A DNA stretch of 64,000 nt from Dactylonectria macrodidyma (GCA_020744425.1 JAGMUV010000043.1:310001-374000); one strand, 5' to 3'. Numbered from the stretch's first letter, positions 50,405 to 62,250 are shown. The notes: generated by a model not told the origin, from the sequence alone. Numbers and translations: made by a program.

Positions 50405-51179
50405 GATTATTCTTAGACCATTGTAGTATAGTACAATTCAAGCTTGGCGTCAGTTTAATTAGCCCTGTTTAATTTCTCATCCGCTCCCTCCTTTGATATC
50501 TTCCTCTACTCCACATAGTTTCTTCTTGTTTCTCCAAGCGCTCCCGTCATTAGCGTAAAGTCGCTTAGAGCGGCGTTGTTGTTTCCAGACAGTCCACAAT
50601 TAACGTGAGAACATTCTTAGTCTAGAAGGCAGTCCCACATCGTCTTCAGCCAACTCGGATCAGGCCAAAACGCGAGTAAGATCAGGAAGTGGCCAAGGTC
50701 AAGAAATAGAAGATCGAAGACCAAGTCCTCAGGATGAGCTGAGCGTGACGATATGGAATGTCAAGAGGAACCATCATAGATGATTTTATGACTAAGGAAT
50801 CTTCTTTAGGACTTTTTGCTAATAGGTTCGGTGGATGATTGTGCAGGGATGAGCGCGATTTAGTACTGAGCTAAGAGGAAGGATTAAGCGTATATATCTG
50901 GTTCGCCTTCAGCGGGGTTACTCGCCTCAGTGCATTGTGTTGTCCAATAGAACTGCAGGCCTTTATTCAGGGATTACAGCATGAATGCGGCGTTGTTGCT
51001 ACGCCATGTTGAGTGGCAAAAGTGTGCCTTGCGCATGGCTTGCAACCAGGCAGAATTTTGTTCCCCCACCCACCATATGTTACCGAATACCGCAGAGCAT
51101 CATACTATATAAAGTATGAACTTCTCCAGCGTAGTTTCCCTTTCTCCATCTGTTTCTCCTCTTCATTCCGCTCACATCA
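50405..51179. other. Interval without a supported gene
   Basis: No recognisable coding sequence. A TATATAAAG box at about 51107-51115 lies upstream of the next ORF and could be its promoter. Confidence 0.4.
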
Positions 51180-51275
51180 TGAGCCAAGTTGTCCACGGTG
51201 ATTCGTATATACCTTGTTCATTTCGTCAGCACCCTTTGCTTTCCGGCCCCATTTTCCGACTTCAACCTCTCACAG

Positions 51276-52185
51276 ATGGGCCAATTATGCGGCAGAGAGT
51301 CCGGCCAAGACCCGACACCGAACGCCCGCGTTTCTCTTCCCGACTTCACTTCTACACCGCACGACAAGGGCAAAGAGAGGCAACCTCAGGGCATTGCCCA
51401 CCAATCCAGTATACGGATCGTCACTCAAGATGATGATGCACCGCAGTATGAGTCTATAGCTTCAGTCGACGCTCTGCTCCAAATTATACTGCAGGCAGAC
51501 TGTCTGAAACTATGCGGGATCCCGGGTGCTTTCAACATCCTCAAGGAGAGACATTTCGACATATGGATTGACAGCAACTACCAGCTGAACTCGGACACTA
51601 GGAATGCGATCCAATTGATAGCTCTGATCTGCCTGCAGCTGGGAAAATGCTACCGATTGCAACATGACCTTCTACTTTACGAGCTACCCCAATACAAAGA
51701 GCAAGAACCTCTCAGATAATTCCAGGAATTGTCTCAAATCCCTGAGGGATCTGTGGGGTACTGATAGCTGGAAGGGGGCTGTTCAACTTGTGGCTGGTGC
51801 ATCTATACTGGAAACTGAATTGGGGATCCAGAAATGGCTCAACAACGAGGAAAATTTCGCAAAGGGGGAAACTGAAGATGAGAAGCACGTCAAGCTTCTA
51901 GGCCATGTTCGTGAGAAAATGCTTCCATATTGGCATGGGTGGCACCAGCGGGACTTGAACGCCGAAAGCCAACTCCTCTCCTGTAAAAAATTTTCCTGGC
52001 TAGCGGCTGTTAGCACTAGCGTGGAAATTTTTGCAGGCCCACCAAATTTGGCTGCTGCAGCAGCTGGGTACCCATCGGGTACTAACAGCGCAGTAAAGGA
52101 AGGATTGAGAGGGTTGACTTCCTTTACGCAGCAGCCAAGGTCACAGCCCAAGGGCTCCGGCCACGATCGAAACCTGCTGCCCTGA
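51276..52185 (+). CDS. Hypothetical protein, two overlapping frames
   Basis: The first ORF, from MGQLCGRESGQDPTPN at 51276 (also open from 51189), runs to 51719: a polar N-terminus, then a helical region (VDALLQIILQADCLKLCGIPGAF...). A second frame (used from about 51715 to 52185) is also gene-like (WKGAVQLVAGASILETELGIQKWLNNEENF). An intron or indel around 51700-51730 would link them. No known domain; the N-terminal MG might be lipidated. Confidence 0.4.
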
Positions 52186-52671
52186 CCAGCTGGGCAGCTA
52201 AGATAGCAGCAGGGTCACAGCACGGCTTGCGGGGGCCAACGACACCGCTGTGGCTCCTATACATGCTGTAATGCTGGTTCAGACCTCGCAGCAGGTATCT
52301 CCTTGACCTCGAAATTATTACGTTTTTAGCGGACCCACTTTTGACATTCGGTACGTGACCCCTTCAGTGTCATGGCTGGGATAAACCAACTACGAGCCAG
52401 AATAGATTTCGAAAGTGCCTGTATTTCGAGATCTTCGAGGGGTTCGGTCGGCAGGTAGCGCTTCGAAACAGCAGGCTGGCAGGTCCCTGGAGAATCTACC
52501 CCTTCACAGAACTCAACCCACTTGAAGGTACATCTCACGAAAACGTGGCTTTTGTGCCTTCTGCTCTTCAAACGACAAAACATGTCACTAAATCAACCAC
52601 AACTAGTAAAACGACCATCTCAGAAAACACTTTGTTATTACGGGGTGCCAAGAATGCGGCGTCGCGTTGTG
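52186..52671. other. Flank of the Tc1/mariner insertion
   Basis: A frame at 52545-52671 (HVTKSTTTSKTTISENTLL) is cut by the transposon and may be a piece of a repeat-borne ORF; I cannot assign it. Confidence 0.3.
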
Positions 52672-52673
52672 TA

Positions 52674-54059
52674 CAGTCCGTTGCAAAAGTTCCGACAACG
52701 CCGGATCCACCCATCTTTTCCCGATGGCTGCCCAACCTTTGACTTCGCATTGTCCACCCAAATAATATCATATTAAATCATATGCTAGATGAATTTAAAG
52801 CCCAGAAGCTGGAGTTACTGTGAATTATATCCATATTTTGTGTACCAGCATTTGCTTCCAACAACCGCCTCCATCCGTGCAGGCATCGAATTTATCAGGT
52901 TTTCGAACACCTCGTCATCAATCTCAGCCCACAGCTCTATGGCAGCATCCAATTAAACGTTCTAAAGAGTGAGAATTCTTTGGAAGCTCTCCAAGTTCTG
53001 GATAACGTTCGCAAATCCTCTCTTTTGGGATAGCCCACAGATTTTCGATAGGATTAAGATCAGGTGAATAAGGCGGCCAAGTTGGCAAAAAGACCCCCTC
53101 TCTTCTAGCATAGCTACGCAGCCCAACCCTGCATAATACGGGCTTTATAAGTTAGTCCGTTATCATACTAAAATGTCATTCCTTCATCATAAACTCAGGA
53201 AGATGCTGCTTCAAGCATTCTAGAATAATCCGGCTAGAAACGCCGCTGCGGATGGATTCGGGGTCCCCGTCTAAAGGGACCAAAGGCGTAGATCTACCTA
53301 AGCTGAATGCACTAAAAAAACATCTTAGAATGCCTCGCTGGCTTCTTCTGGCCCTGTATATACTTTTTCTTAAGTCTCTCGCCCTAGGTGCGTTAGGAAA
53401 GTGATCTAAAGACAAGGCGTTCAACTTACATATCGGCAGAACACACCACTTTCTGCCTTTCGCCATCACTACGAGCGATTGAGACCTCGTCAGAGAAAAT
53501 CCAAGTATGCCAAAAGCTTTCACTCTTCATTGATGTACTGCTGTGGCAAAAGCCAGCCTTTTTTCGGCCACAGCTGGGCTCAGAAATGGCCGTCGAAGTG
53601 CGAGGTGGTGTTAGATGCCCTGTTTTCGTAGTCACTGAGATAAAGTCGTCTTGGTGCAACGCAGACCGGTCAATTCAAGGATTCTGTACATGTGACGAAA
53701 GGGTCTTGATCCGACGATTCTGAATATGTGATTTTATCACAGGTGATATAATTGTCGGGCGCCAGAGCGCGGATTGCTCTGGGCGCTTTTTTTGATGTTT
53801 GTAGCGCCGGATGATGCCAAATATTGCATGTTTAGAAATGCCCTCGTCTGCAGCTATTCGAGTAGCTGGGATACCAGAATTATAGTTTGTACACATCTTC
53901 GTCCTTCGATGAGGACTATGATGAGATTTGGCTCTGACCCGAGGCATAATGGTTGAGTTGTGGCTGTTTGAAGTTACTGAGGCCCGGCGTGATGTCCGTG
54001 ATCGCGATCGCAAGTGAGGGGAAAAGCGGGAAATTGTCGGAACTTTTGCAACCCCACTG
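52674..54059 (-). mobile_element. Tc1/mariner (impala-like) element, decayed
   Basis: Terminal inverted repeats CAGTCCGTTGCAAAAGTTCC (52674) and, on the other strand, CAGTGGGGTTGCAAAAGTTC (from 54059) agree over about 25 bp apart from one short difference. TA flanks both ends (52672-52673 and 54060-54061). Length 1386 bp, normal for the family. It encodes a broken transposase on the minus strand. Confidence 0.85.
52820..53947 (-). pseudogene. Tc1/mariner transposase, broken
   Basis: From the ATG at 53947 (MPRVRAKSHHSPHRR) there is an HTH region (GIPATRIAADEGISKHAIFGIIRRYK). After frameshifts come the first catalytic Asp (WIFSDEVSIARSDGERQK near 53480) and, near 53080-53000, the family signature FLPTWPPYSPDLNPIENLWA with the second Asp. 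Several frame changes and stops lie between. The order and spacing fit a DD34D/E transposase of about 340 aa, now inactive. Confidence 0.85.
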
Positions 54060-54329
54060 TAGTATGTAATTCGAAGAGGAACTGTTAGAATCAAGGAAGG
54101 TTGACTTTCACTCGTGTTTGGCTTGTGGTTGTATGTACCATTTTTGTACCGGTGGGTCTATGACAAGGATTATGGCCCATCTGATTGGCCCCAAGCCTTG
54201 TGGCTGAAAAACGTAATAATTTCGAGGTCAAGGAGATAGCTATCGCAGCCAACAGCAATCACGACACCAGCTTCAATCTAGGTGGGCGTCGACCTTTGCC
54301 CTGATCTCTGCGACTCGGCACTTAGGTAT

Positions 54330-54530
54330 ATAAGGCTATATCTTAGTCTTAGTACCTGCTTAGGCCTCCGGGCCTGAGCTGCCTTGGCCTCTGGGCCTCG
54401 GCACCTGCTTAGGCCTCCGGGCCTAAGCTGCCCTGACCTCCGCGTCTCGGCCCTTAGGTGCATAAGGCCACCGCGTCTTAGCACCTGCCTCGGCCTCCGG
54501 GCCTTGGCTACTATGACCTCCGGGTCTTAG
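54330..54530. repeat. Imperfect GC-rich minisatellite
   Basis: Repeated variants of GCACCTGCTTAGGCCTCCGG and GCCTCTGGGCCTCGG occur several times with changes (TTAGGCCTCCGGGCCT near 54360 and 54410). The region around it (54060-55000) has no supported gene. Confidence 0.7.
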
Positions 54531-55010
54531 ATGCCTTGATCTACGGATCTTGGCTGTTAATCCAGGTCTATAGGAAGTCACAGAATCGGGCTACCTATAG
54601 GCATCAGGGTTCTGGCTTGATGGCCCTGATCAATGGATGCTAGCTGCAGTGGTTTTTCCCTCTATGAGCTCCCGCGAGGTTTTCCCCATCTGCAGTTTTT
54701 TCCTATCATACGGACCTCGATTTCTGGAGGTTTTGAATGCCGGCAGGCAGGAATAGGAATACTGGAGAATTCCAAGCTGGTTAATAAATATGGGTATGCC
54801 GACACCCGCCCTGACAATCCGCTGACGGATATCGGGCTCGAATCATAAGTCAAATAGGGCTGCTTAATTGCTAGATGGAAGAGGAAGAAGGATTGCAGTC
54901 TAGGATGGATTGTAGGCCCGAGCTATAGGCCAGTAGTGCCTATAGCCCCCGGCCCCCGGGTTATTGTACTTAGGTTTCTTCAGCTGTTGACACCAGCCTA
55001 GCACGTCATC

Positions 55011-55850
55011 TTGCCCTTAGGGGATTCTGTAGATATCTCTAGTAGATGTCTTCATGACGATAATAAATCAACAACAACACAACAACAAGAACGCCGAAAG
55101 CCTGATCCGGGTACCACGGCTCGGCTATCTTTGCAGCCCAAAAACAGCCCAAATCCCTCAACTCCATTCGTTTCATCTACGAAAGGTCAATGGGATATTA
55201 CATACGTCTCATGAAGCAAAGTACGGCCGATCCGAGTAAGGATGTGTATCCTATCACCAACCTCTTCTTGTTGGGGTCTATCATGCAGCCAACCGAGATA
55301 GCTTCAATCAAGAAGTTCCATGAAAGCGAGGGGAACGAGATGGCTAAGGAGGCAAAGAAACTTCTCCGACAGCAGAGCCAGCAACAGGCGGAAGTCGTCA
55401 AAGGGCAGGGCACCCAGTTCCAAATCTCCCTCCGTGCTCATGACCAAGCACCTGAGTCAAACCGCCGTTAGTGGGTACATCGAATCGACAACTTTGCTAC
55501 GAAAGAGAACGACATCAATGACCTGACGTCTCTTGATGAGTCCGAGGTACTCAAATGTCTCCTAAGCCCTAAGGCTATATTCAAGATACTCAATAGCCAC
55601 AATCCACTGATCGACAACCTCGATTTTATTACCAAGAAGGAGCTATATAGCAACATACCTCTATTGGGAAACAACTCCATTATCACCGTTCCCACAGTTA
55701 AGCAGCTCAAGGATGCTTTGCACATTGAGGACCTTTCCGCCTTGCCGCGTGCCGACGACAGCGACGACGAGGGCTATAACGGACCGATTCAAACTCCCCG
55801 CCCCAGTCAGTGTTGCCATCAAGGCAGCACCAGAGTAGAGTGAATAGATC
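55011..55850 (+). other. Possible decayed gene, unassigned
   Basis: Several overlapping short frames (55011-55214, 55190-55471, then RTTSMT-containing frames to 55526 and beyond) look like one coding region broken by frameshifts or introns. Readable pieces include SSTKGQWDITYV and KDVYPITNLFLLGSIMQPTEIASIKKFH. No domain recognised. Confidence 0.3.
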
Positions 55851-56349
55851 TCAACGTCAGTCTGGATAATAAAATATTCTTTTGCCTTCATACTTAAGAT
55901 CATAGTTCCTGTGCGTAGAGCTGGCTGTGGTCCTTAACTTCACAGCCTATCTGTAGTTACGCGATTGGGTTCATGAGCAAGACTGTTCTCTTGTGAGGAC
56001 ACCAAGACGCGCCGAATAAGCTACAGGAAGCGTAAATAGTCACGGCGAAATCGAATGAGAAGGAACGGCACTCTTGAACCCACACAGAGAACGGCAAGGC
56101 ACCTTGATTAGTACAGTACACTAGGAGGGGCGACATTGTGTTGCTCGGCTGTTCTGGGTACCGAGAGTATGCATGTGGACGAACTCCTGCGAGCACGGTC
56201 GGCCTCGCAAGAAAGATCTTGCGAGGGGTAGCGCGAAAGAGACTGATAATCTGCGAGATAATCTGTCTCGCGGTGATGGCGGTCCACGTCGCACCGACGA
56301 GACTAGGCCGTTCTGACAATGTGTAATCATTGTTTAGCGTGACGGAACA

Positions 56350-56440
56350 GACTTGGACTGAACAGAAGTAGTGGACTGAGCAGAAGTGGGACTAAAGGAC
56401 AGAAGTGGACTGGACAGAAGTGGACCTAAGGACAGAAGTT
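56350..56440. repeat. Short tandem repeat, GGACAGAAGTGGACT unit
   Basis: About five imperfect copies of a 15-18-bp unit containing GACAGAAGTGGAC. No coding role seen. Confidence 0.7.
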
Positions 56441-56595
56441 ACGGCTTGGTTCACCGAACAGCGATAGAGGCCTTATAGTGCGGGAAATGTGCCCAGATGA
56501 TTGCCAGCACAGTGATCATTAACCAATCTTTTGCCCTTGGTATAGCGGTCTAGCACAGCCGTTACACCTCTTAGGATGCCATACCGTTAACAGCA

Positions 56596-57218
56596 TTAAG
56601 CAGTCCCAAAAGCGTCACTTACTTCATGCCCGCGGGTTTCCACCTTCCACAATGAAATGACCCCGACTTCTATATCGCTAGCCGTAGAGCGCACTGATGT
56701 AGCGGAGTTTCTCAAATATTGTAATACATCTAGCTCATTCAGGTATTGCACGTTAATTGTGTCTTCTGCCTGAAATGGGTCATGCTGATCAATCTCTGCC
56801 CCTGAATTCGAAGTGCCGGAGGGATATACAGGCATCTCCTCCTCCAGGCTACAAATGCCATTCTCTACATAATCGCCATTGGTCTCATTCCATAGGAATA
56901 ACGGCTCGTCTTTTCTCATATTGGGTGGATCAGACTCGTCGATGGTGTCTGGCACTGATCCATTTCGCGTATTGGTTGGATTAGATTCGTCGATAGTATC
57001 GAGCGCTGATCCGAGTTGAAGACTTTCCGTAGGAGAACTGCCTGTGGGTGATGTTTGGCCAACCTCTGCTGTGTCCTCTCTGACGGTGATTTGATTGGAA
57101 TTTGGCAGTTCTGACTGCTGTCGCCGTGCGTTTCGCGTTGAACGCCTCTGTCGTCTTGGATATGCTTGGGGCCCACGTACAGTAGATGGTTTTGGAACTA
57201 GTAGTTCGTCAGTAGTTG
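56596..57218 (-). CDS. Hypothetical acidic protein exon without ATG
   Basis: The frame is open from a TAA near 57221 to a stop at 56596 (about 207 codons) with no ATG, so an upstream exon is needed. A basic start (AYPRRQRRSTRNARRQQ) leads to a polar, acidic body with an internal repeat (ALDTIDESNPTNTRNGS and VPDTIDESDPPNMRKD). Probably disordered. No domain recognised. Confidence 0.4.
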
Positions 57219-57489
57219 CATGTTAACATGTGTGATAACGCATACCAGAAGATTAAAATCCGGAATTGTTTCACCATTAGGGATATGGCCTCCGACGCTG
57301 AAATCACCGGCTATAGGGTCAAAAAGAACAATGCAGTGAGTATCTTGGCCTTTTGCCCTAATTCTTTAACCTTCCTTAATCCGCTCTGGCCACTCTTTCT
57401 GACAGCATCAAAATACCGTCGCCTAGTAACTTTATCACCACATTATGGCTGAGCTTCCTGATACCCCAACATCCATTTCTGACCTTTGA

Positions 57490-57890
57490 TAAAACTGGGC
57501 ATTTGACAAAACTGGGGTTTTGGTAAAGCTGGACGTTTGGCAAAACTGGACATTTGACCAAAACTGGATATTTGACTAAAACCGGGATGTTTGACTAAAA
57601 CCAGGATCTTTGACTAAAACAGGGATCTTTGACTAAAACAGGGATCTTTGACTAAAACCGGGATGTTTGACTAAAACCGGGATCTTTGACTAAAACCGGG
57701 ATCTTTGAATAAAACAGGGATGTTTGACTAAAACCAGGATGTTTGACTAAAACCAGGATGTTTGACTAAAACCAGGATCTTTGACTAAAACCGGGATGTT
57801 TGACTAAAACCGGGATGTTTGACTAAAACAGGGATCTTTGACTAAAACAGGGATCTTTGACTAAAACAGGGATCTTTGACTAAAACTGCT
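57490..57890. repeat. Minisatellite, 19-20-bp unit TTTGACTAAAACCGGGATG
   Basis: About 18-20 tandem copies of TTTGACTAAAACCGGGATGT with variants (ATCT for ATGT; CAGGG or CCAGG for CCGGG). Divergent ACAAAACTGG-type copies lead into it from 57490. Confidence 0.9.
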
Positions 57891-58471
57891 GCGGCTCTCA
57901 AACCTGGCAAATGTCCAGTTCAGCAACTGGGACAAAGATCTGGCATATGACGAATTCCCGCCGACATGCAGTCACTACTCGATCGAATGGAAGTTACTTT
58001 TGAACAAAGGAGGAAGACTAACGAAGCTTACAGTAATGTTCATTATTGCCTTCCGCTTTCACTTACACTTTTGAAGAGTGTTACCGGTCCCACATAGTAT
58101 GAATAATAAGTTCTGAACACAGTGAACCTCAAAAGCGACTTATGTGACCTATGGAATAAACTTTTACCGATACTCAGAATAAAGCATGGGGATTAAGGCA
58201 ATAATGTGAGGTGCTATGTACCTTATAGTGTGGACGGCACTGTCTTGATCTATTATGTAAGCTGTGGCGCTGCTATGTACCTTGCAGTACCTTAGAGGAC
58301 TTATTCTTAAGGCCACTTTTGGATCTTAATTACTCTACAGGCAAAATTGCCTAGTAAAGTCAGCCACTTCTGACCCCTCTAATAAAGTTATGTATTCCTA
58401 GGTACCCCTAAGTACCGCTGGTCCGTCTTGCTTGAAAGAATGGGAAAAGAGATCCAGAGAGGAAAGCGATA
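57891..58471. other. Interval without a supported gene
   Basis: Mostly AT-rich. It contains no ORF with a recognisable product. Confidence 0.4.
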
Positions 58472-58768
58472 GTGAACATGACTGTATGTACAATCCAGAA
58501 CTCGAGCAAGATCTTGTGCTGGCGCCAGGTGCGTTCTGGAACAGGTCTTTGCAGCAAAAGGTCGAGGGCCGCGTCTAGAAGAAAACACCAGCGACTAAAT
58601 GCTACGAAACCCGAGGAGACTGACGTCGCCGTATCTGTCTCGGACCGAGCTGAACAGAGTTTATCGAAATCTTACCCCGAATTCAATATAAACTGTGAGG
58701 AAGTAGAGAAGCAGCTGCGAGCTTGCAGCCCTTTGTTCCGCGGAGAGAGGAAACTACAGATTGAAGTA

Positions 58769-60973
58769 CCATGCAGTACCCACCTGCCGGTAATACCCAC
58801 CTACCGGTAAGCAAAAAAAATATTTCCCCATACAAAATGCCCAATTTCACTTGCACAGTACTTTGTCAAAAGGAAAGATTTTTTCATGAGAAAATGTCTG
58901 CTGTATTAAGAATTGTATGGAATTTAATATTCCAGCAATGTTTCTTTAGTGACGCATGCGGCATGGTCGCACGGCACTAATGTAAAATGTCTCAAAATGC
59001 CTCCCTTATCACCCAGCCTCCCCGAAGCTTCATCCAGAATTTTCCCTTTCCCATCTTTCCTCAATCGCCTCAAACATGCCTCAATTATCTTATACGGAGG
59101 AGGATGTTATCCAGGCCATACTGGATGTCACAGATAATGGCCTCTCCCAGAACCAGGCTGCCCAGAAGAATGGCGTGCCTCAAACCACTCTTTCTGACCG
59201 ATTAAGAGGCCTACCGTCAAGATCCGAGGTCACCCAGCCTGCTCAGCTTTTATCCAAGTCGGAGGAGTCCAGATTGGTTACCTGGATACTTCGACAAGAG
59301 GCCTTGGGCTATGCTCCTTCCCACAGTCAAGTTCGCGCCACCGTCGCTGCCCTCTTGAGACAGCAAGGACGGGAAAGGCATATCGGTGTACACTGGCTAG
59401 CCAGGTTCATTAAACGCCATGACGATATCAAGACGAAGGTGGGGAAACGCCAGGAAGCTGCAAGATTCAATTCGTTTACCCCAATGGCCGTCAATTGGTA
59501 CTTTGACATCCGGGAGAGCGAATATGGCTGGATCAAACCGGAGAACACGGTTAATGTTGACGAGGGCGGTATCATGGCTGGATTTGGTGAGCATTGATCA
59601 TTTTTGCTACGAAACTCACTAATCCACTGAAAAAATAGGCTTGGATTCCTTGGTCATTGGCAGTAGCGATCCTAGGAGGAAGGCCTTCCTCAAGGGCTCG
59701 CAGTCCCGCACTTGGACTACCTTTATCGAAGCCGTCACCGCAGATGGCCGTCTTCTGAAGCCGGGGATCATCTTCAAAGGTAAAGAGCTTCAGCAACAGT
59801 GGTTTATCGATGAGCTCCGGGGGGTCGCCGACTGGTATTATATCACGTCCGACAATGGCTGGACGGACAACCATATCGCAGTCGAGTGGCTCAAGGAGGT
59901 CTATCTGCCTCAAACGCAACCGGCGGATGAGTCTGATGCAAGGCTCATCATATTAGATGGCCATGGGAGCCATGTATCTGTGAGTATCTACCTGTTCTAG
60001 ATCGGAAATACCACTGACGGCGCTGACTAAAAATCCAGGATGAGTGGATGGCTACGTGCTTTTTGAACAACATATATTGCTGTTACCTGCCTGCACACTG
60101 CTCTCATGGGCTGCAGCCGCTGGATAATGGCGTCTTCAATGTATCCAAGGCTGCCTACCGAAAGGAACTGCAGAAACTGACCTGCCTGACCGATTCTGCG
60201 CCGGTGGACAAGGTCAACTTCATCAAGGCCTATGCCAAAGCCAGGGAAGTGGGTATGACGAAGAAAATATACTCTCAGGCTGGAGGGTGACTGGAAACTG
60301 GCCGATTTCACGGCGGAAAGCTCTCATACATCCTGAGATTCAGCCGGACAAGAGGGAAACGACGCCCGGGTCGGACGGCCACAGAGACGGGCAAGTCGAC
60401 TCTGATAATACGCCAAAGACCAGCCGCCACATCCGAGATCTGGGGAAGAACAAGAGCCCGTCAACAAGAAGGCGCTATTCTGTGATATCGAGAGGGTTTG
60501 AAGCTCAAGAGTCAAAGATCGCCTCTCTGAGCACCAGAATAGCCAGTCTGGAGGAGGAAGTTGGGCGGTTGAGCAGAGGCAAGAAGAGGAAGGCGATACC
60601 GAATCCCAACAAAAGGTTCATGACATTGGCGGAGGCTCTAGTGGCTGGTGACACTATTTCCGAGGCAAACGAAGCAATTGAAGGGGCGGATGCTGTTGAG
60701 GATGTGATTGAGGTAGGAGGGATGGAAGATGATGAGAGGTCAAATTCGGGGGAGGAAGAGTTAGCTGTGGTACGCACACGCGCAGGGCGTGAAGTCAAAA
60801 TACCGCGAAAATATTAAAATCCACTTGATTCTAAAACGAAATTCGAAAATTATTTCATGGTTTTTATTTTTGGTGAATTTTCCACATATGGTTGAAAAAT
60901 TGCATTTTGTATGGGGAAATATTTTTTTTGCTTACCGGTAGGTGGGTATTACCGGCAGGTGGGTACTGCATGG
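58769..60973 (+). mobile_element. Pogo/Fot-type DNA transposon, nearly intact
   Basis: Perfect 72-bp terminal inverted repeats (58769-58840 and 60902-60973) begin CCATGCAGTACCCACCTGCC. TA flanks each end (58767-58768 and 60974-60975). Each TIR contains two 17-bp direct repeats (TACCCACCTGCCGGTAA and TACCCACCTACCGGTAA), likely paired transposase-binding sites. Total 2205 bp with one three-exon transposase gene. Perfect TIRs indicate recent activity. Confidence 0.95.
59076..60817 (+). CDS. Pogo/Fot-type transposase (one frameshift)
   Basis: Exons are 59076-59586, 59639-59979 and 60039-60817. Introns of 52 and 59 nt have GTGAGC...ATAG and GTGAGT...CCAG borders. A psq-type HTH (SYTEEDVIQAILDVTDNGLSQNQAA) and a CENP-B-type HTH (LVTWILRQEALGYAPSHSQV...HWLARFIKRH) are followed by the DDD catalytic domain: VNVDEGGIMAGFG, TSDNGWTDNHIAVEWL, ILDGHGSHVS and HGLQPLDNGVFNVSK. 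Near 60260 one base seems to be missing from an A-run, which shifts the frame (60290 stop against the 60287-60817 frame). The C-terminus has a coiled coil (IASLSTRIASLEEEVGRLSRG) and a nuclear-type basic run. One indel from intact. Confidence 0.9.
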
Positions 60974-61110
60974 TAACGTTCATCTGCAAGGCCAAGATCC
61001 AGTCGGCCGCAATGAAAACCCGATCAAGCGCCAGACGAAGAGGAGGAGCCACAGGACGGCAACACGCCGAACTGCAAGCCGAGCAAGAAGAAGCCGAGGC
61101 TGCTGGTTGA

Positions 61111-61593
61111 CTGATGCGAAAAGACTAAATCCTAGCCGATTAAGTCAAAAGGTCTTGCTATAACCGTGGTTGAACGATTACAGCTTGCTAGCTTCATAGG
61201 CTTAAGGTGCAATTGGCCCACATTGCATGCGTTTCCACATCATCGACCGAATCATTGGCGCAGAGTTTATGCTATTATGCAATGTGATGGACCCCCTTGC
61301 TCAGGAGCACAGTGCTATCGGGATCCAGAGCAAGGAAATGTGCATATCAGGAATGTTTCCTACCCCCGCCTACCTTATCACCCCTGTAGCTAAAGGTAGC
61401 CCTAGACAGGTGCAGGTGAACCGCTTCCAAGGCCTGCTGGATATTTTTCTCTGCTCTGTGTTCCTTGGCTTCCAGGCCGTCAAGGTCTTGACCGGATGGT
61501 GTGTGGTGTGCATGAAGGTATTCGCCCATTGGATGGCTAAGATGTCGAATTTCATTACCCTTGGGTCGACCTCAATATAGGTATTTAAAATAA
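61111..61593. other. Interval with one unassigned ORF
   Basis: An open frame at 61227-61580 (117 codons, hydrophobic, MRFHIIDRIIGAEFMLLCNV) has no recognisable domain and may be chance. Confidence 0.3.
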
Positions 61594-62250
61594 TTATGAA
61601 TCTATATTCATATTACGACCTGCATACACAAATCCAACTGTATGAGCATCAGAACCATCTACTCTGCTCTCAAGCCAAAACGCCAATTCCTCCTTACCCA
61701 TAGCCCTAGCGAGATCGGCATATGCCCAAACGTAGTCCCCGACCACCGCATCCGCCCTCGCCCCTAAATCGAAAAGGAGGGAGATGGTCTTTAAAGCTTC
61801 CTCCTCCGGCAGATAAAGAGCATACACAACAGGTGTCGCACCATATGAGTCTTCAATATCTGGTTCCACATGATAGTTTTGGACGAAATTGCAGATCTCG
61901 GCCAGTAACCCCTGTCTTGCTGCAGCATGTAGACCGGTTGCGCAAGACTCCCCATCTGGAGAAGCACCACATCCTAAGATGGCTCCGGCGATTGCCCCGG
62001 CATCAGTTACGACATCTATTTCTGCGTTAACGCCAGCAACGACACCCTGTGGTACCGAACCATCGTCTGACCCGGACCTTAACCCAACGACTTTGCCTGG
62101 ATCCCCCCACAGACGTAAAAAACCTCGCGAGTAACTTGACTGAGCTGGTTGAATCTCTTTCGGAGACGGCGTGTACGAACCTAGTATCGGCCCGCTGATG
62201 GCCTTCCGCCCAGTTGGCTCTTCGGGCTGGAGGATACAGGCCCCCCACCT
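61594..62250 (-). pseudogene. Ankyrin-repeat-like protein, decayed
   Basis: On the minus strand from about 62250, in two frames joined by a shift in a T6 run near 62118, there are ankyrin-like units: GLHAAARQGLLAEICNFV, DIEDSYGATPVVYALYLPEEEALKTISLLFDLGA and ADAVVGDYVWAYADLARAMGKEELAFWLES. No start codon opens the downstream frame. Likely the C-terminal part of a host ankyrin protein. Confidence 0.55.

Larger units (their letters stand above)
58472..61110 (+). pseudogene. Host ORF split by a pogo transposon
   Basis: The left part (58472-58768, MNMTVCTIQNSSKILCW..., containing SKSYPEFNINCEEVEKQLRAC) runs into the transposon at a TA. The right part (60976-61110, TFICKAKIQSAAMKTRSS..., ending EAEAAG) is in the same frame once the transposon and one TA are ignored. 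Together they give about 144 codons, basic and polar, of unknown function. The continuous frame suggests a real gene or ORF before insertion. Confidence 0.5.

Noticed and set aside
54278..54484. Basic Arg/Gly-rich ORF on the minus strand
   Set aside because: It is a translation of the GC-rich minisatellite and has no other support.
57490..57890. Regular repeat that might be a CRISPR array
   Set aside because: Copies are contiguous with no unique spacers, and the genome is eukaryotic.
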